Numbered from the stretch's first letter, positions 32,662-44,819 are shown. The stretch: DNA of 64,000 bases from Acanthosepion lycidas (GCA_963932145.1 OZ010605.1:23725672-23789671); one strand, 5' to 3'. The notes: generated by a model not told the origin, from the sequence alone. Made by a program: numbers and translations.

Positions 32662-34429
32662 GACAGACATAGATAGATAGATAGATAGGGCAGACATAGA
32701 TTGATAGATAGATAGATAGATAGATAGATACAAACAGACATATAGAGATAGATAGGAAGGAACAGAATTAATACGGTACCGCCTTACAAATTAAAAATTT
32801 TAACGAAACTTTACGCCAGTTCCTTTAAAATGCATTTGATGGAATTCTATAACAATGTTACTCTATTTTATACATAATAATAATGTGAAGTCAGTATATA
32901 CATTCAAGCCGATAATATGTTTTTAATTTTCTAACGAAAGTTGAAAAGAATAAAGAAATGTCTCTTTAAATTTGCTACTTTAAAATAATACTGGCGTTGT
33001 ATCCGTTTTACTTTTACGCCGACAATAAAGAACCGATTTTTGTATATTCGTGTTTGTATTCTGAAAACTGAAAGTGAAAATAAATCAAGATAAAAAGAGG
33101 AGCAGAAATAAGCATTTGTTTCAATTACGGCATAAAACAATCGTGAAATAATGCAAGAATATTATTTTACAAACAAAAAGTATTTATTTCAGTAAACCCA
33201 TTTTCATTTTTATTTATTTTCCTTTTTCTTCTCCCATCACATAATTCCAAACTTCTTCAGACACAAAAAGAAAAACAATTTTTGTTTAAATTGTCAGCTT
33301 GTAGATTCAACAATTATTTAATATAAGACTGATTCTGGTTAACGATTATTGACAATACAATTAAAGCAGAATTGAAACTTTAAGCGTAGTTGGAGTTTGC
33401 CAAATTGCAGGTAGATCTTATTTTTTTTAATTAGTTATTTATTTTCTAATCATTCTAGTCCATTAAAGAGTAGTTTTATGCGAGTTGGAAATACTCGATT
33501 GTTATCAGTTACTGACTACTCTTCCCTTGGTAATTTTTTTCTTCTAAACCTGATGGCTGCCATGTTTTCCGTTGAATATTTATTAGGTCGCTATAATGTT
33601 CAATAGATTACCATAGACAAAAATTGTTATATTCCGTGTTAAGGTAATAAATACTTAACAGCAAGTGGATAATAGAAGAAAGGTTTATTGTAAACAACCA
33701 GTACAATATGAAATATGTTACAGTTATACACACAGGTTAATCTAGTAGTGAGTGCCACTAATTGGAAGGCCGGATGTGCTTGCGTCGTTTTCTAACTCTT
33801 TTCACGTCTGCACTGTCTCTCGTAGGCAGTCGACTTTCTAGGTACTTACTACCTATAGTGTAATCATCCATGGGGGTGCCGGTTATTCCATCACATTAAA
33901 ATTAATACTAAAGAAGACACTGTACTTGTTTCCATATCAAGTCAGCAATTATTTCTAACGTTGCACGTTGAAAAGTCCCCCCAATAAATAAAGGTCGTAT
34001 ACTATTACTAATCCTACCACCTTATTTCCATATTTAAATTTCTAGTGAAAGTTAAACGCACTAATTAAATTGCTGACTTTCGGGTGAGAAATTATGTCAC
34101 GTACTGTTTAACTTATGTTATTTTTTTTCCTTAATACCAAATTGAGTTTTAAATCTTTAAAATGGAGTGTTTTCATTGTAATTGCTAAGTTTAGTTGAGC
34201 ATAACAATAGCCGAATCTGTGGATTGTTGTATTTTTTAATCAGAGCAATTTGGAATTTTTACAATAGAGCAAATGCATATTCATCAAGTACTATAAATAT
34301 GCAGTATGTCCCAAGCAAATCTCTATTCTCCATCAAACACCAGTGCCAAGATCAGGTAATACGACAGAGGGGAAGATTACGTTCTCTGACTTTGATTTAT
34401 TTTTTCTTTTTATGAGATGTGTCCCTTCA
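32100..34429. other. no recognisable gene; (GATA)n at 32633-32755
   Basis: A compound GATA array interrupted by GGACAGACATA spacers lies at 32633-32755. 33655-33960 contains a GC-richer, possibly repetitive segment (GCCGGATGTGCTTGCGTCGT, GTCGACTTTCTAGGTACTTA) that I cannot assign. No coding region recognised. Confidence 0.5.
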
Positions 34430-35280
34430 GAACGTAGGTTTTAATGGCTCTCCACTTCCCCCTATCCCTTGTAACTCTCAATAAGTTTTCTCCCTTTGCT
34501 ACTTCTCCCCAAGCCATGTTCTGTCATCCATTTGCTTAAGCCCGCTAGGTATGTCATGCGTTGCTTTCCCTTATCTTTCTTTCCCACTATTCGACCTGCG
34601 ACTATCAGATTCTCCAAGCCCTACTATCTCATTACGTGTCCCAGAAATTGCTGCTGCCTCTTCCTGATGCTTTCTCCTTGTTTACATCCTCTCCAAAACC
34701 TCATCGTTGCTCACGCGCTCAGTCCATGATATCCATAGCATCCTTCTGTAGAACCATACAATGGCAGCAACGGCATGTATGCGCACAGAGAATGAGTTAA
34801 GCAGATATATAAAAATAGAAAGCTGCTTAAGGCAAGGATGTGTCTTCTCACCTGACTTATTCATCCTATACAACGAGGCAATTTTAAGAAGACTGGAAAT
34901 CCTACCGAGATTCATCATTGGCGGTCACATTTTAACAACATAAGATACGCAGATGACACTGTATTGATAGCAGACTCAGAAAAGAAATTACAAAACCTCC
35001 TACAGAAGGTAGCGAATGACAGCGAGAAGGCACTAAGCATAACCTACAACAAACAGAGAGCGTGATCAACAGTAAAAGGATGCGTCCTAAATGCAGGTGT
35101 GGCAATTTAAATATCTGGGAAGTGTTTTGACAGAGAACGGTAAGTGCGACGCTGAGATCCAAAGAGGTATTGGGATGGCAAAAGACGCATTCCAAAAGCA
35201 AGGCAGAGTATTACGAGTCAGGAGGATTTCTTTGGTAACAAAGAAAAGAGTAACAGACTTGGATTTATGAAACCAAAAAG
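34430..35280. pseudogene. LINE-A copy with 5' inversion (twin-priming structure)
   Basis: 34430-34757 is the LINE-A 3' region on the minus strand (WFYRRMLWISWTERVSNDEV, then 3' tail region to GGACACATC). From 34758 the sequence switches to the + strand and reads an upstream RT portion: CMRTENELSRYIKIE, LRQGCVFSPDLF, FIIGGH, then RYADDTVLIADSEKKLQNLL with an intact YADD (34946-34957), then FKYLGSVLTENGKCDAE and QRGIGMAKDAFQK to KKRVTDLDL. One frameshift precedes YADD and one stop follows. The inverted 5' part ends about 30 residues before the point where the 3' part begins, as expected for LINE 5' inversion. Confidence 0.8.
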
Positions 35281-35916
35281 AATAATCTATTAAGCATCAA
35301 GGAATTGGACGAGCGTTAAAAACAAAAGATGAATAAGCCGTGTTATTTTTTCAGTTCGATATAATTTAACAGAAAAATGTAAATTTGACATGATTGAACT
35401 ACACTCGAGGGACAAGTGAGTAAAATGTCCGAAGGTACACTCCATTGATACGCGACAATCGTTTGATCTTATGAATTACATGATGCAGGCATCCATTACG
35501 AAATCATTTCGCTATAATAAATAATTTACAAAAGTTCATTTTTGGTCAGCAGATAAAAATGGGAAAAAAATATTTCTGTTTTTAAATATGCGTTTCAAAA
35601 TAAATTCATTCTCAGCCAAAGTTTTCGACATCATTTATTTTTTCTAGGACAGGACGTCAAACCAATTTATTCCATTTGTTTAAAAAGTATGAATCAGTTT
35701 AAATTAAAAAAATAATAATAAATTGCTTCTCTTGAAATCATTTGCTCTAGATTTTGATCTTGTACCTGATGTGATTAGATCTCAATCGATTTTTATTTGT
35801 CTTATTGATTAGATTCAATCGATATTGGCTGTAATTAAAGTTGTATTAGTTTTAATTGTGAAGTTATCGATTTTTTTCATATATGTGTTATGTTGGACAA
35901 GGTTCGGCAAATGTCA

Positions 35917-35920
<4 letters not shown>
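35281..35920. other. no recognisable gene
   Basis: AT-rich sequence without recognisable features. Confidence 0.5.
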
Positions 35921-35951
<31 letters not shown>

Positions 35952-35961
35952 CATTATCATG

Positions 35962-36021
<60 letters not shown>
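35921..36021. repeat. (AAT)n followed by (ATT)n
   Basis: About ten AAT units, then CATTATCATG, then ~22 ATT units. The two halves are reverse complements and can form a long hairpin. Confidence 0.95.
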
Positions 36022-36109
36022 TCTATGTGACGGTAAGATTATCAAATTTCAAATCTAATTTGTTTGTCCGTTCAAAATACTACATTTATTAGAAAAGATT
36101 TTAGTTTAA

Positions 36110-36410
36110 ATACAGATATTTTAATAACAACGCTGTGAACAGAACCTGTGAGCAATAAGGAAGCGTTAAGGAAAAAATGGACAACCAAGAAACGTATACT
36201 TACAATCAGAAAGAGACAATTAAAATTCTTAAGACATATAATGAGGAAAGAGGCCTTAGGGTAGAAGACACTCACCTGATATTAAAAAGTACGAGACAGC
36301 GAGTGACATAATTAACAAGTTTCTTTTGTATGGATGGCAGAACTGGGAAAATAAGGATGGTAAATATAAAAATAACAAAAGATTGAATGTTGTGGAGACT
36401 CATGATTAAC
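36110..36410 (+). pseudogene. LINE-A C-terminal fragment
   Basis: The + strand reads LTIRKRQLKFLRHIMRKEALG in one frame, with neighbours in the others, then a lysine-rich region and LWRLMINH. This corresponds to the same end region as in the other LINE-A copies. Frameshifts are present and no (GAA)n tail is visible. Confidence 0.6.
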
Positions 36411-37407
36411 CACTTCAAATTTTTGCACCGTCTTTTCTATAAATATTTTCCTAGCAGTTGTTCGAACGCATGAATTAACGTATGCTACTAGATTGGTGGA
36501 TAGGTCTCATTGTTTTACTCTTGAAATTGCTAGATATAATTAGTTCAATTCTAATAATTTATTTTCTCACATCTCATAACTGTCTATCCGTCTTTATTTT
36601 TTTTAGCTTCCCTGCTACCTACAATCTTCAAATATCTAAACGCAAATTTATTCGCCATCTCCAGCCTTCCTGAAAACTGTTACTTTATTGTCCTTTCTCC
36701 TCACTAAAATTTCCTGATACTCTCCCACTACTAGTGATCCCTCGCGTCTTAGTGGCATTATCGCCTTACTCGGGGTATAATGAAGATGTTAATCTTTTCG
36801 GGTCTCTCCATTGTTGCTTTACTTTCCAGTTCATTCAAAATGTTGTTCCAAGTGCTCCATCAAAACGCAATTTTCTTATTCTATGATGAGGTCGTGATTT
36901 ATGTCTTTCATTTCCATTTTTATTTTGCTCTCTATTGAAAGAGCGAAATCCACCATCTTCACTTTTGTTCCTGATATTTAGTTCACGTCGTCGAGGCTGG
37001 AGTGAGACTGAAGTCACGGAAGATTTTTTTTTTTGTTGTCTAAAACAGTTCTGGTTTGTGTATATACCCTTGTTCTGGATAGGCAAATCACAGCTCTTTG
37101 CACAGTTTATAGAAAATGGACATTCCCACTCAGTAATGCCTATTGTTTAATCTTTCTTAGATAACATACTGCCTTCTTTTATTATATGATTGAATATGTG
37201 ACCTTCTCTGTATCCGGTACATATACAGTGACATTTCTTTCTTTGCTTATCCATCTTGGGCTTAATGTATTTGGTTCTTATGGTAAAATAATAACAACGA
37301 CTATGGTAGTAGTAATTCTCAATTACTTTATTATCGTACCAACGAGATATAAATACAAAAGTATATCCAGATCCCGGCCACTCAGCTCCTTATATCACAC
37401 GCAACGA
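36411..37407. other. no recognisable gene
   Basis: Overlapping opposite-strand frames at 36835-37150 have no recognisable similarity. Confidence 0.45.
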
Positions 37408-37812
37408 GTTATTTATTTATTTTCACGGCATATCAGCCTTAATGCCGACAAGATTTTTATTGTTGGTAATTTTTTTTTTCAAAAAATTTATTGCTGGTAA
37501 TAACGTATTGTGGATAATAAATTTTCTTCAAAAATGTGTTGCTGGTAATAATATTTTACAAAGTGCTTCTGGTATTAAAACCTATTTTTTACACTTTCGT
37601 AATATTTTGACCCCAGTTTGGTGCTTAACAATCTACCCATAGCTTGGGCCCTAATAGTTGCTACCACACTGGCCAAGGTGCACCAGGGAACACCTGCAAT
37701 TAAGAGATGGTTCCACGCTCCATAAAACCTCCTGATCAGAAGCATTGCTGTTGGAGGTAGTTTATCGTCTTACCCAGGACATGGATGTAGTGTATCGTTA
37801 TACCCAGGACAG
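37408..37812 (+). repeat. dispersed repeat R1
   Basis: Head TTTTCACGGCATATCAGCCT, internal repeats (AAAAATTTATTGCTGGTAAT and variants), CTACCCATAGCTTGGGCCCT, GGGAACACCTGCAATTAAG, and a tail duplicated once (GATGTAGTGTATCGTTATAC following GGAGGTAGTTTATCGTCTTA). Confidence 0.78.
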
Positions 37813-38508
37813 TAACTCTATTAGAACTAAATCCTAAAAAGAAAAACAATCACAAAAATTTCCCTGACACTTAATAATTGTAAACAAGTAAAATCTTTAA
37901 AGTGTGTAAAAAGCAAAAAATAAATAAAAATAAAAAAAATACTAAGATATATTGTCAAATATGCAATAAATTAGACTTTCTTTGCAATATACATTCGCGT
38001 GCAAAATGTTTCGGCGATCTTAGTAAATAAATATTTTTTTTCTTTTTACTATCCTTCTCAATCCCTCTCCTGATATCCACAGGCGCTCTTTCTTTAGATT
38101 ATTCAGTGTTTGCCACTGTTTCTCTTGCATACAATATAACCCGTGAGTGTCAAATTCTTCAAGCTTTTTTTCCTCGTTATATCTATTGTTATGTTTAAAG
38201 CATATCAAAGCTTTAACGAGAGAAACTTCAGGTGATAGAGAGATATTTAGTAGGTATCTTTGTGCGAAATAGTGGTTCACGATTACATCATGACTTTCAA
38301 CAGGAAAACCAGTTGTAAGCATGGAAGATCTTTTATCTATCATTATTTAAAAAAAAAACCTAACCTGTCTATTTGCATTATGCGCAACACTTACGCAAAA
38401 AACAATAGAAATATCGACGAGCAATCTTGAAAGATAAGGGCAAATTTTATACGTTGAGTTTTATCTGTGGCCAATCGTAGGCAGTTGTAGGTCAACCGGT
38501 AGATGAAA
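37813..38508. other. unassigned; minus-strand 107-codon frame at 38020-38343
   Basis: The frame (MIDKRSSMLTTGFPVESHD... ending EGLRRIVKRKK) has a balanced composition and is the longest non-low-complexity frame not explained by a repeat. I do not recognise it. Without homology or transcript support it cannot be called a gene. Confidence 0.3.
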
Positions 38509-38942
38509 TGTTATAGATAACTAGGTTTGCCGATGAAAAGTGGTGTGGGTTATAAAAAGAACAAGAAAAGTATGCAAATTACTCTTTTTGAATAGTTAGA
38601 CGTCTACTTCTCGTCTCTCAGTTGCGTCTCTGTCTTTGGACAGAGTGCGCTCAGGGGCTTCTCTGTCAAAGGACAGAGGAGCAATTGAGTAAAATAATAC
38701 TGCGAGATGCCCAGCCCTGGGTAACAGTTGCCCGAGGCCGCGCCCTCCCATTGCACTCGAGGGAGGGATTGCTGCTCGCACCGAGGCCAGCACAACGGAC
38801 GGTTGCGCAGAGTGTGGTGTATTTTTGTTCCTGTCCCGGACGTACGCGCTCGGGTCTCCACGTAAAAATAGACCTTGTGCCACACCTAGTCCTAATGGGT
38901 GGGGGCAGAATAAATACTGTGTTATAATAAGAACAATGATAC
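38509..38942 (+). mobile_element. possible solo LTR or other GC-rich mobile segment
   Basis: The segment may start TGTTATAGATAACTAGG and end AATGATACA. Near its left side is a TATA-box-like TATAAAAAG (about 38552), and near its right end an AATAAA polyadenylation signal (about 38910). The middle is GC-rich (38590-38900), unlike both flanks. Promoter then polyadenylation signal within ~430 bp is the layout of an LTR. I found no matching 4-6 bp target duplication and no second copy in the window, so this remains a suggestion. Confidence 0.3.
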
Positions 38943-39390
38943 ACTAAGAATTTTTAAGTTAAATATCAACATTTCATGTTTCTGATTTCTGCAAGATATG
39001 TATCGTTTTATGAGATAGATCTTTTTTTTATTTTGTTTTTTTGTTTCGAAAGTGTTCCTCCTTTTTTTATTGTCTGGTAGAATAAAAAGCGCCAGTAGAT
39101 GTGGATTATGCATTCCTTATGAATTTTATTATCTAAGCAAATAATTACAGTGACACCCAAGCCAGATTTCGATGATGATATCCCTCTTCCCTAACACTAA
39201 ACAATGGGTTTATGTGTAAAAGTAATACTTGTAAATTCGAGTCAAGTGAGATTCTCAGGAAAATCATAAAAGACATGAGATTAAATATTCATCATATACT
39301 TGGGTTGTCTGTTTGCGTTGTTTTTAGATAAAAAGTGACCGAGATGAAAATTGAGAAGACAAATGTGATAAAAAGGAAAAAAAGAGAAAC

Positions 39391-39740
39391 GGAAGGAAGG
39401 AAGGAAGGAAGGAAGGAAAGCCATGAACGTGAAAGAAAGAAAGAAAGAAAGAAAGAAAGAAAAATGAAACAGGAAGGAAGTAAGAAAGGAAGGAAAAGGA
39501 AGGAAGGAAGGAACGAAGGAAGGAAGGAAGGAAGGAAGGAAAGACCGACGAAAAAAAGGAAGGAAGGAAGGAAAAAAGGAAGGTAAGACAGACGAAAGGA
39601 AGGAAGGAAGGAATGGAGGAAGGAAGGGAGGAAGGAAGGTAAGACCGACAAAAGGAAGGAAGGAAGGACTGAATAAAGAAAGGGAGGAAACGATAAAAAG
39701 GAACAAAAGGAAGAATCGAGGAATAAGGAAGTTGAAATAA
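39391..39740 (+). repeat. (GGAA)n purine array
   Basis: About 350 bp of GGAA/GAAA repeats with three related spacers (AAAGACCGACGAAAA, TAAGACAGACGAAA, TAAGACCGACAAAA). This indicates duplication of a larger repeat-plus-spacer block. The open frames on both strands here are simple-repeat artefacts. Confidence 0.93.
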
Positions 39741-39934
39741 ATTCCAAAGAAAGTTCGCATAGTTTATAAAATAAATAAAATAATAAAATGATTAGATATT
39801 GCGAAGAATTTGTTTACTTAGGTCGGGTGGAGAACATTATTATTAAAAAAATGTTGAGGTTAAGGGTTTAAAACGGACATTTGTATTTGAATAATATTGA
39901 ACCTTTCATTGAAATATAGGTAAACAACATAAAC

Positions 39935-39936
<2 letters not shown>

Positions 39937-39982
<46 letters not shown>

Positions 39983-40022
39983 CAGATAGATAGGATTTAT
40001 GGATAGACAGATATATATATAT

Positions 40023-40075
<53 letters not shown>

Positions 40076-40125
40076 AAAAAAGAGAGAGTAAGGATGAGTC
40101 TTCATAGATAAATAAGGAAGAATCT

Positions 40126-40168
<43 letters not shown>

Positions 40169-40183
40169 GATTTATGGATAGAC

Positions 40184-40274
<91 letters not shown>

Positions 40275-40325
40275 AAAAAAAGAGAGAGTAAGGATGAGTC
40301 TTCATAGATAAATAAGGAAGAATCT

Positions 40326-40368
<43 letters not shown>

Positions 40369-40370
40369 AA
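39937..40370 (+). repeat. compound (GATA)n array with duplicated 175-200-bp block
   Basis: GATA tracts are separated by non-repetitive spacers that themselves repeat. GGATTTATGGATAGACAG occurs at 39993 and 40168; GAGAGAGTAAGGATGAGTC occurs near 40080 and 40284, followed both times by TTCATAGATAAATAAGGAAG. The two blocks differ mainly in repeat length. Confidence 0.93.
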
Positions 40371-40622
40371 GCCAGAATAAGAATAGGGCAAAACGAAATT
40401 AGGCAAGGCCTGGCAAACCACACCAAGTAATGTCACTTCCGTGCTCCCATATAACATCAAAATACCCACTTTCTCTCATGATCATTTTAACCTCTATTCA
40501 GAACCCCTCAATGCTAATCCATAAAAAAAATAAAGTCAGGGTAACAATTCCATCACATAATGTCCTACTTTACTGGTATTTTTGTTTTCTCTTGCTCTTT
40601 TACGTTATTCATTTTCCCTTCC

Positions 40623-40672
<50 letters not shown>

Positions 40673-41145
40673 CATCTCTGTTTATCTCTCTCTAACTTGT
40701 GATTCCCCTTCGCATAATCTCTTGTTCTTTCCATCCTAGCCATCTTAAGACTGTTATTTCTACATTTTTTTCTCCTTCAAAATTTGTCTTTCTCCACTTC
40801 TGGTCTTACATTCCTTCATTTCTCTTGACTTTTCTGTCCTTCCATTTCTCTTTCCTCACTTAGAAACGATGCTAACCCGATTAACCTGGCTGACATAATC
40901 GATATCCTATTCATCGTGAGAGCTGAGTTAGTTTATATTTTATCAATATTATCATCAAGACTCTGAATATGAATAAGTATAAAATTATCAAGCAAATTTC
41001 AATTAATCGCATCTGTTTCTCAAATATTGCCTAACTGAAAAATATTGTCTAAAAAATGAACAGACATGCGACAAACCTCTCTTACCTCTCATTGCATGTG
41101 TCGCAAAATCCATTAGTTCCACGAAACTCCCCAATTTTCTTTACC
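40371..41145. other. (CT)n/(CA)n at about 40618-40672; otherwise unassigned
   Basis: A CT-rich tract runs into (CA)n. No gene recognised. Confidence 0.5.
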
Positions 41146-41345
41146 TACTCTGACGATGACTTATGAAAATCGAAAGCTTGGGTTATGTGTCTAATACTTC
41201 TCTTCCGAAATGAATTATGGACAATTTCTGAGGCATTTCTTCCTTTACTGAGACGTTTTGTTTCATCAAGTATGACAATCAAGGATAATTTAATGAATTT
41301 TTTTATTTAACCTTTGTCCCAAGCGCTTTCGGCCACTTCTTTTAA
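41146..41345. ncRNA. possible hammerhead-like relics in inverted pair
   Basis: On +, CTGACGATGACTTATGAAAA is followed by TCGAAAGCTTGGG (41148-41180). On -, GAAGTGGCCGAAAGCGCTTGGG-like sequence (about 41345-41305). Both have a GAAAGC(...)TTGGG arm that can follow a hammerhead core, and they face in opposite directions, as in the Penelope flanks at 50.6 and 51.6 kb. Stem II is poor in the first and the CUGANGA box is absent in the second. Confidence 0.25.
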
Positions 41346-41956
41346 CTAAGGGGGTTTCTTTTGAGATGGTGTTTATTTCTCTGCATGTTCTTTTCATGCC
41401 TGACTGTTTTCTGTTGTTTTGAATACTAGTAAAAGCGTTTATTCCGAGCTTCACGTGTTGAGCGCAGATAAAATTCAAGTGGGCATTTTCTATTATTTTA
41501 CAAAACTTTCATCACTCTATTGCCACTGCTGAATAAGGTGAGGTTGATAGTGGGAGCGGGATTTTTCTATACAGCGAGATACTTTGGTATTCTTATTGTA
41601 TATAGAATGTTTGTGTTCTCAAACAGGATTTTTCTTAAGGGGTCTTGGCGGCTAGCTATTTGTTTGTTTTTTTCGCTTTGATCGAATAAGTGATATGTGA
41701 AGCTTTTTTTATTCAATGAGGTGGTAGTCTGTCCGATAATAGGTAATTGATCTATAACAATACACACAGTCTTGTACTGGTCATTGAAATTGGAACGTTA
41801 TATTGGTCATCGCTAGTTTTGAGTTAATCGGGTTATTTTGATTAGTGACAACAAAGTTTGCAAATTTCTATTTTCTGTTTTAGATAATTGTTATGTTGAC
41901 GAGAGAGGATTTTGTTGTTTGTTCTTCACGTGTGAGTTCGAATATTCGTCGCCACT

Positions 41957-43084
41957 TGTTATGGTCCAGGTGCTTGTACCACGGCGATGGTAGAACAAAG
42001 AAAGAACTCGAACACGGATATGGAATAAAACAGATATATTACAGACAGGAATATATACAGAGAAGTAGAAAATGTTAGTACGAACAATCGGGTTAAGTAG
42101 GAAGAACAATATAGTCTCGACCACTATCACTATTCCAATGTTTTGTAGTAATTGTCTGAATGCGATTCTCTTTCGGACTGCATTTAACTCGACTGAATGA
42201 CGAGCTCTGACTGACTGACAAACTCCTGACAGACCTCACTCCAGACTTCAGACTGAACAGTATTTAGTCACCCACTCCCTACGAGGGCATCATGTGGCAC
42301 AAGACCGGTTTAACGTGGGACCTCCTTGCCCGTGGGCTAGGCCAAAAATATGCCCTTTGAACTCGTATAAACGGGTTCAGGATCGGTTTACCTCCCCGAA
42401 AGAGACTCCGCCCTTCCTCGTAGCCTCGTTCAAATTCCTCCACGCCCGAAGGCAGAGAGTTTAACCGATCAGCCAATCAGCCGGTCAGCCGGTCGGCCAA
42501 CTTCGGACTGAACAGTATATAGTCACCACCATCCACCACGAGGGCATCATGTGGCACAAGGCCGGTTTAACGTGGGATCTCCGAGCCGTGGGCTCGGCCA
42601 AAAATATTCCCTTTGAACCTGTATAAACGGGTTCAGGGTCAGTTTACCTCCCCGAAAGAGACGCCGCCCTTCGGCGTAGCCTCGTTCGGGTTCCTCCCGG
42701 CCCGAATGCAGAGAGTTCAACCGATCAGCCAGTCAGCCGGTTGCCCGACTTCGGACTGAACAGTATTTAGTCACCCTCCCACGAGGGCATCATGTGGCAA
42801 AAGGCCGGTTTAATGTGGGGTTTCCGAGCCCGTGGTCTCGGGCAAAAATATGCCCTTTGAACCCGTATAAACGGGTTCAGGGTCGGTCTACCACCCCGAA
42901 AGAGACTCCGCCCTTCGGCGTAGCCTCCTTCGGGTTCCTTCCTGCCCAAAGGCTGAGAGTTGAACCGATCAGCCGATCAGCCGGTCTTCCGACTTCCGAC
43001 TGAACTCCTTGCTTCCTCTTGAGGCGCAGTATTTATTACGTATGGGTTAGTCCATTATGTTTTTATGGGTAAGGTCCCATAACA
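41957..43084 (+). mobile_element. TGTTATGG...CCATAACA element with three GC-rich ~249-bp units
   Basis: Starts TGTTATGGTCCAGGTGCTTG and ends GGTAAGGTCCCATAACA. The outer parts match the 359-bp copy at 58823-59181 block by block. Between CTGACAGACCTCACTCCAGA and the GAGGCGCAGTATTTATTA part this copy has an extra ~750 bp of three tandem units beginning GACTGAACAGTAT at 42251, 42506 and 42754, with a partial fourth at 42998. Each unit contains a GAACCCGTATAAACGGGTTC hairpin, a CCCGTGGGCTCGG hairpin and GATCAGCC repeats. TG...CA ends suggest an LTR. However, both copies are followed by AATAATAAT, so a (TAA)-tailed retroposon is also possible. Confidence 0.6.
42251..42997 (+). repeat. three tandem ~249-bp GC-rich units
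   Basis: The spacing of unit starts is 255, 248 and 244 bp. Conserved phrases include GAGGGCATCATGTGGCAC, CCGGTTTAACGTGGGA, AAAAATATGCCCTTTGAAC and CCCCGAAAGAGACTCCGCCC. A single stand-alone unit is at 49558-49745. Opposite-strand open frames across the units are by-products. Confidence 0.93.
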
Positions 43085-43619
43085 GTAATAATAATACAAA
43101 ATACAATGAATAATATGTTTTATAGTTTGTTTTTTGTTTTTTTCAAATTTACAACAGAAATATGTTTTTTAATGATTCTTCGTATAGTGAATTCGTTCTG
43201 TTTATAATTAATGTTCATCTGGTTGTAGTAAAACATGTTATTGTTTTCTATGTAGCATTTTTATTACTGGGGCCATTTATGTTTTTTTTTAAATAATTTT
43301 ATTTGTTGTTTGGTCATGTAGTTGGGAAAATTATTGTTGGCTAATGTTTGTCTTATGCGCTAAAACTCACTTACAAATATTCCCTGGGAAGAGGAATTTT
43401 GAGGTACTCTATTTCGAAAGTTTTTTTGTTTTTTTTAATCACTCTTAGTTTATATGTTCCCGGAAACTGGCTATCATAGTTTAGAAGATAAGTGTTTCAG
43501 TTGGTGGGGTTTTATTTCTTATCGACGTCATGGTGTGGGAATTTGATATGAAAAGATCTAGCCAGCTACGCTTTACAACATCCCTTAAGGAAAAATTCTG
43601 GTCGAAAACTCAAAAATCA

Positions 43620-43700
43620 AATATGTTGGGCAGTCAATTTATATTACAATGAATAATTCATATAAAAAGTAGATTAGTAAAGTTAATGATATAAAATGGC
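43620..43700 (+). repeat. single copy of the repeat that forms the 22255 hairpin
   Basis: CAAATATGTTGGGCAGTCAA is followed by TTATATTACAATGAATAATT, AAGTAGATTAGTAAAGTTAA and ATAAAATGGCGAAATCCC. It extends to the right beyond the hairpin's fusion point, showing what the undimerised repeat looks like. Confidence 0.75.
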
Positions 43701-44060
43701 GAAATCCCTTCGCTAACAAAATTTTAAAGGTGCATTATCCTACCAATCACTCGATGAATGTTATGATCCTTGTTTTTTTTTGTTTGATTTTTTTGTTTGT
43801 TTTTTAATTATAAGCTGCATAAGGTTTTTCTTTAATACGCAATTACTTTCGACTGTACATTCAGTCATCTTCAGTCATGAAAATTATTTTGTTTTTGATA
43901 AACTTCAGATAATATCCGAGACGAAAACATACAATGGGAATCTAAATATGTTTTTGAATTGGAGCGTGTAGTCGCAACGCTAAGGTTGAATTTTTTGAAA
44001 ATCTAAGTGAGTGCGTTTTTTACTAATATGGCAATTTGAGAATCTATAATGGAACAACAC

Positions 44061-44071
44061 ACACACACACG

Positions 44072-44146
<75 letters not shown>

Positions 44147-44157
44147 GTGCGTGTGTT
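44061..44157. repeat. (TA)n-(TG)n compound microsatellite
   Basis: TA units to 44095, then TG units with a few GC interruptions near the right end. Open frames across it (IYIYVCVCV) are artefacts. Confidence 0.95.
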
Positions 44158-44819
44158 ACACTATTTCTTTGCAATCATTCGTTTCTTCGTGTCCCCATAC
44201 CTTTTTTTCCAGAATCAAAATCTCTCTCTTTCTTCAAAGATCGCATGCCCTCGCCTCGTTTTCCTTCTTTCGAATTCTATATTTCCTTTAGTTTATTTAT
44301 TTTCTTTCCATCAATTTTCATTCTTACAAGATTTTCCAGTTTCCATTTCTCTGTTTCTCTCGCCAACCCACTCTCACAAAAATGTTATGTTTGAAATGAT
44401 CATCATCATTTATTAGGGGGGGTATGTGTATATAATTTATTTTAATTTTCCGGAAGTGCATTACGTCTAATCAGCCGCAGAAGATACCGGTTTACAAATA
44501 ACAATCTTCATTTCACAAGATCGCCAAAACTGCGACAAGATTCTACAATGAAAATAGGATAACATTGTCGTTAATAAAAAAAAAAAAAAAAAAAAAGGAA
44601 AAGTCTTTTGTTGGGGCAGAGGATGTTGGGCGCGTTTATCGCAAGAAAATCTAAAGAATTAACTGATGTCCAGTCGCATAAGAAATTAACCTGTAATCGT
44701 TAGGGCAAAAGTTAAAAAAATAATTAAAAAAAAAGACAGACATTCCTTTAATGAAAACCTAGGATATTTGATTAAAATGACTGGAGGAAATTATTCTTTC
44801 AATTCCGCTATTCGATATA

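Noticed and set aside
33655-33960. Possible LTR or SINE with GC-rich middle
   Set aside because: No paired copy, no terminal motif and no duplication of the flanks could be found.
34496-34800. Two + strand frames of 77-79 codons
   Set aside because: Antisense of the LINE-A 3' part read on the minus strand.
38596-38944. Four overlapping ~95-101-codon frames
   Set aside because: All arise from the same GC-rich stretch on both strands, and none has recognisable motifs.
39281-39760. Overlapping 150-160-codon frames on the minus strand
   Set aside because: Complement of the GGAA array (FLPSFLPSFLP), without coding features.
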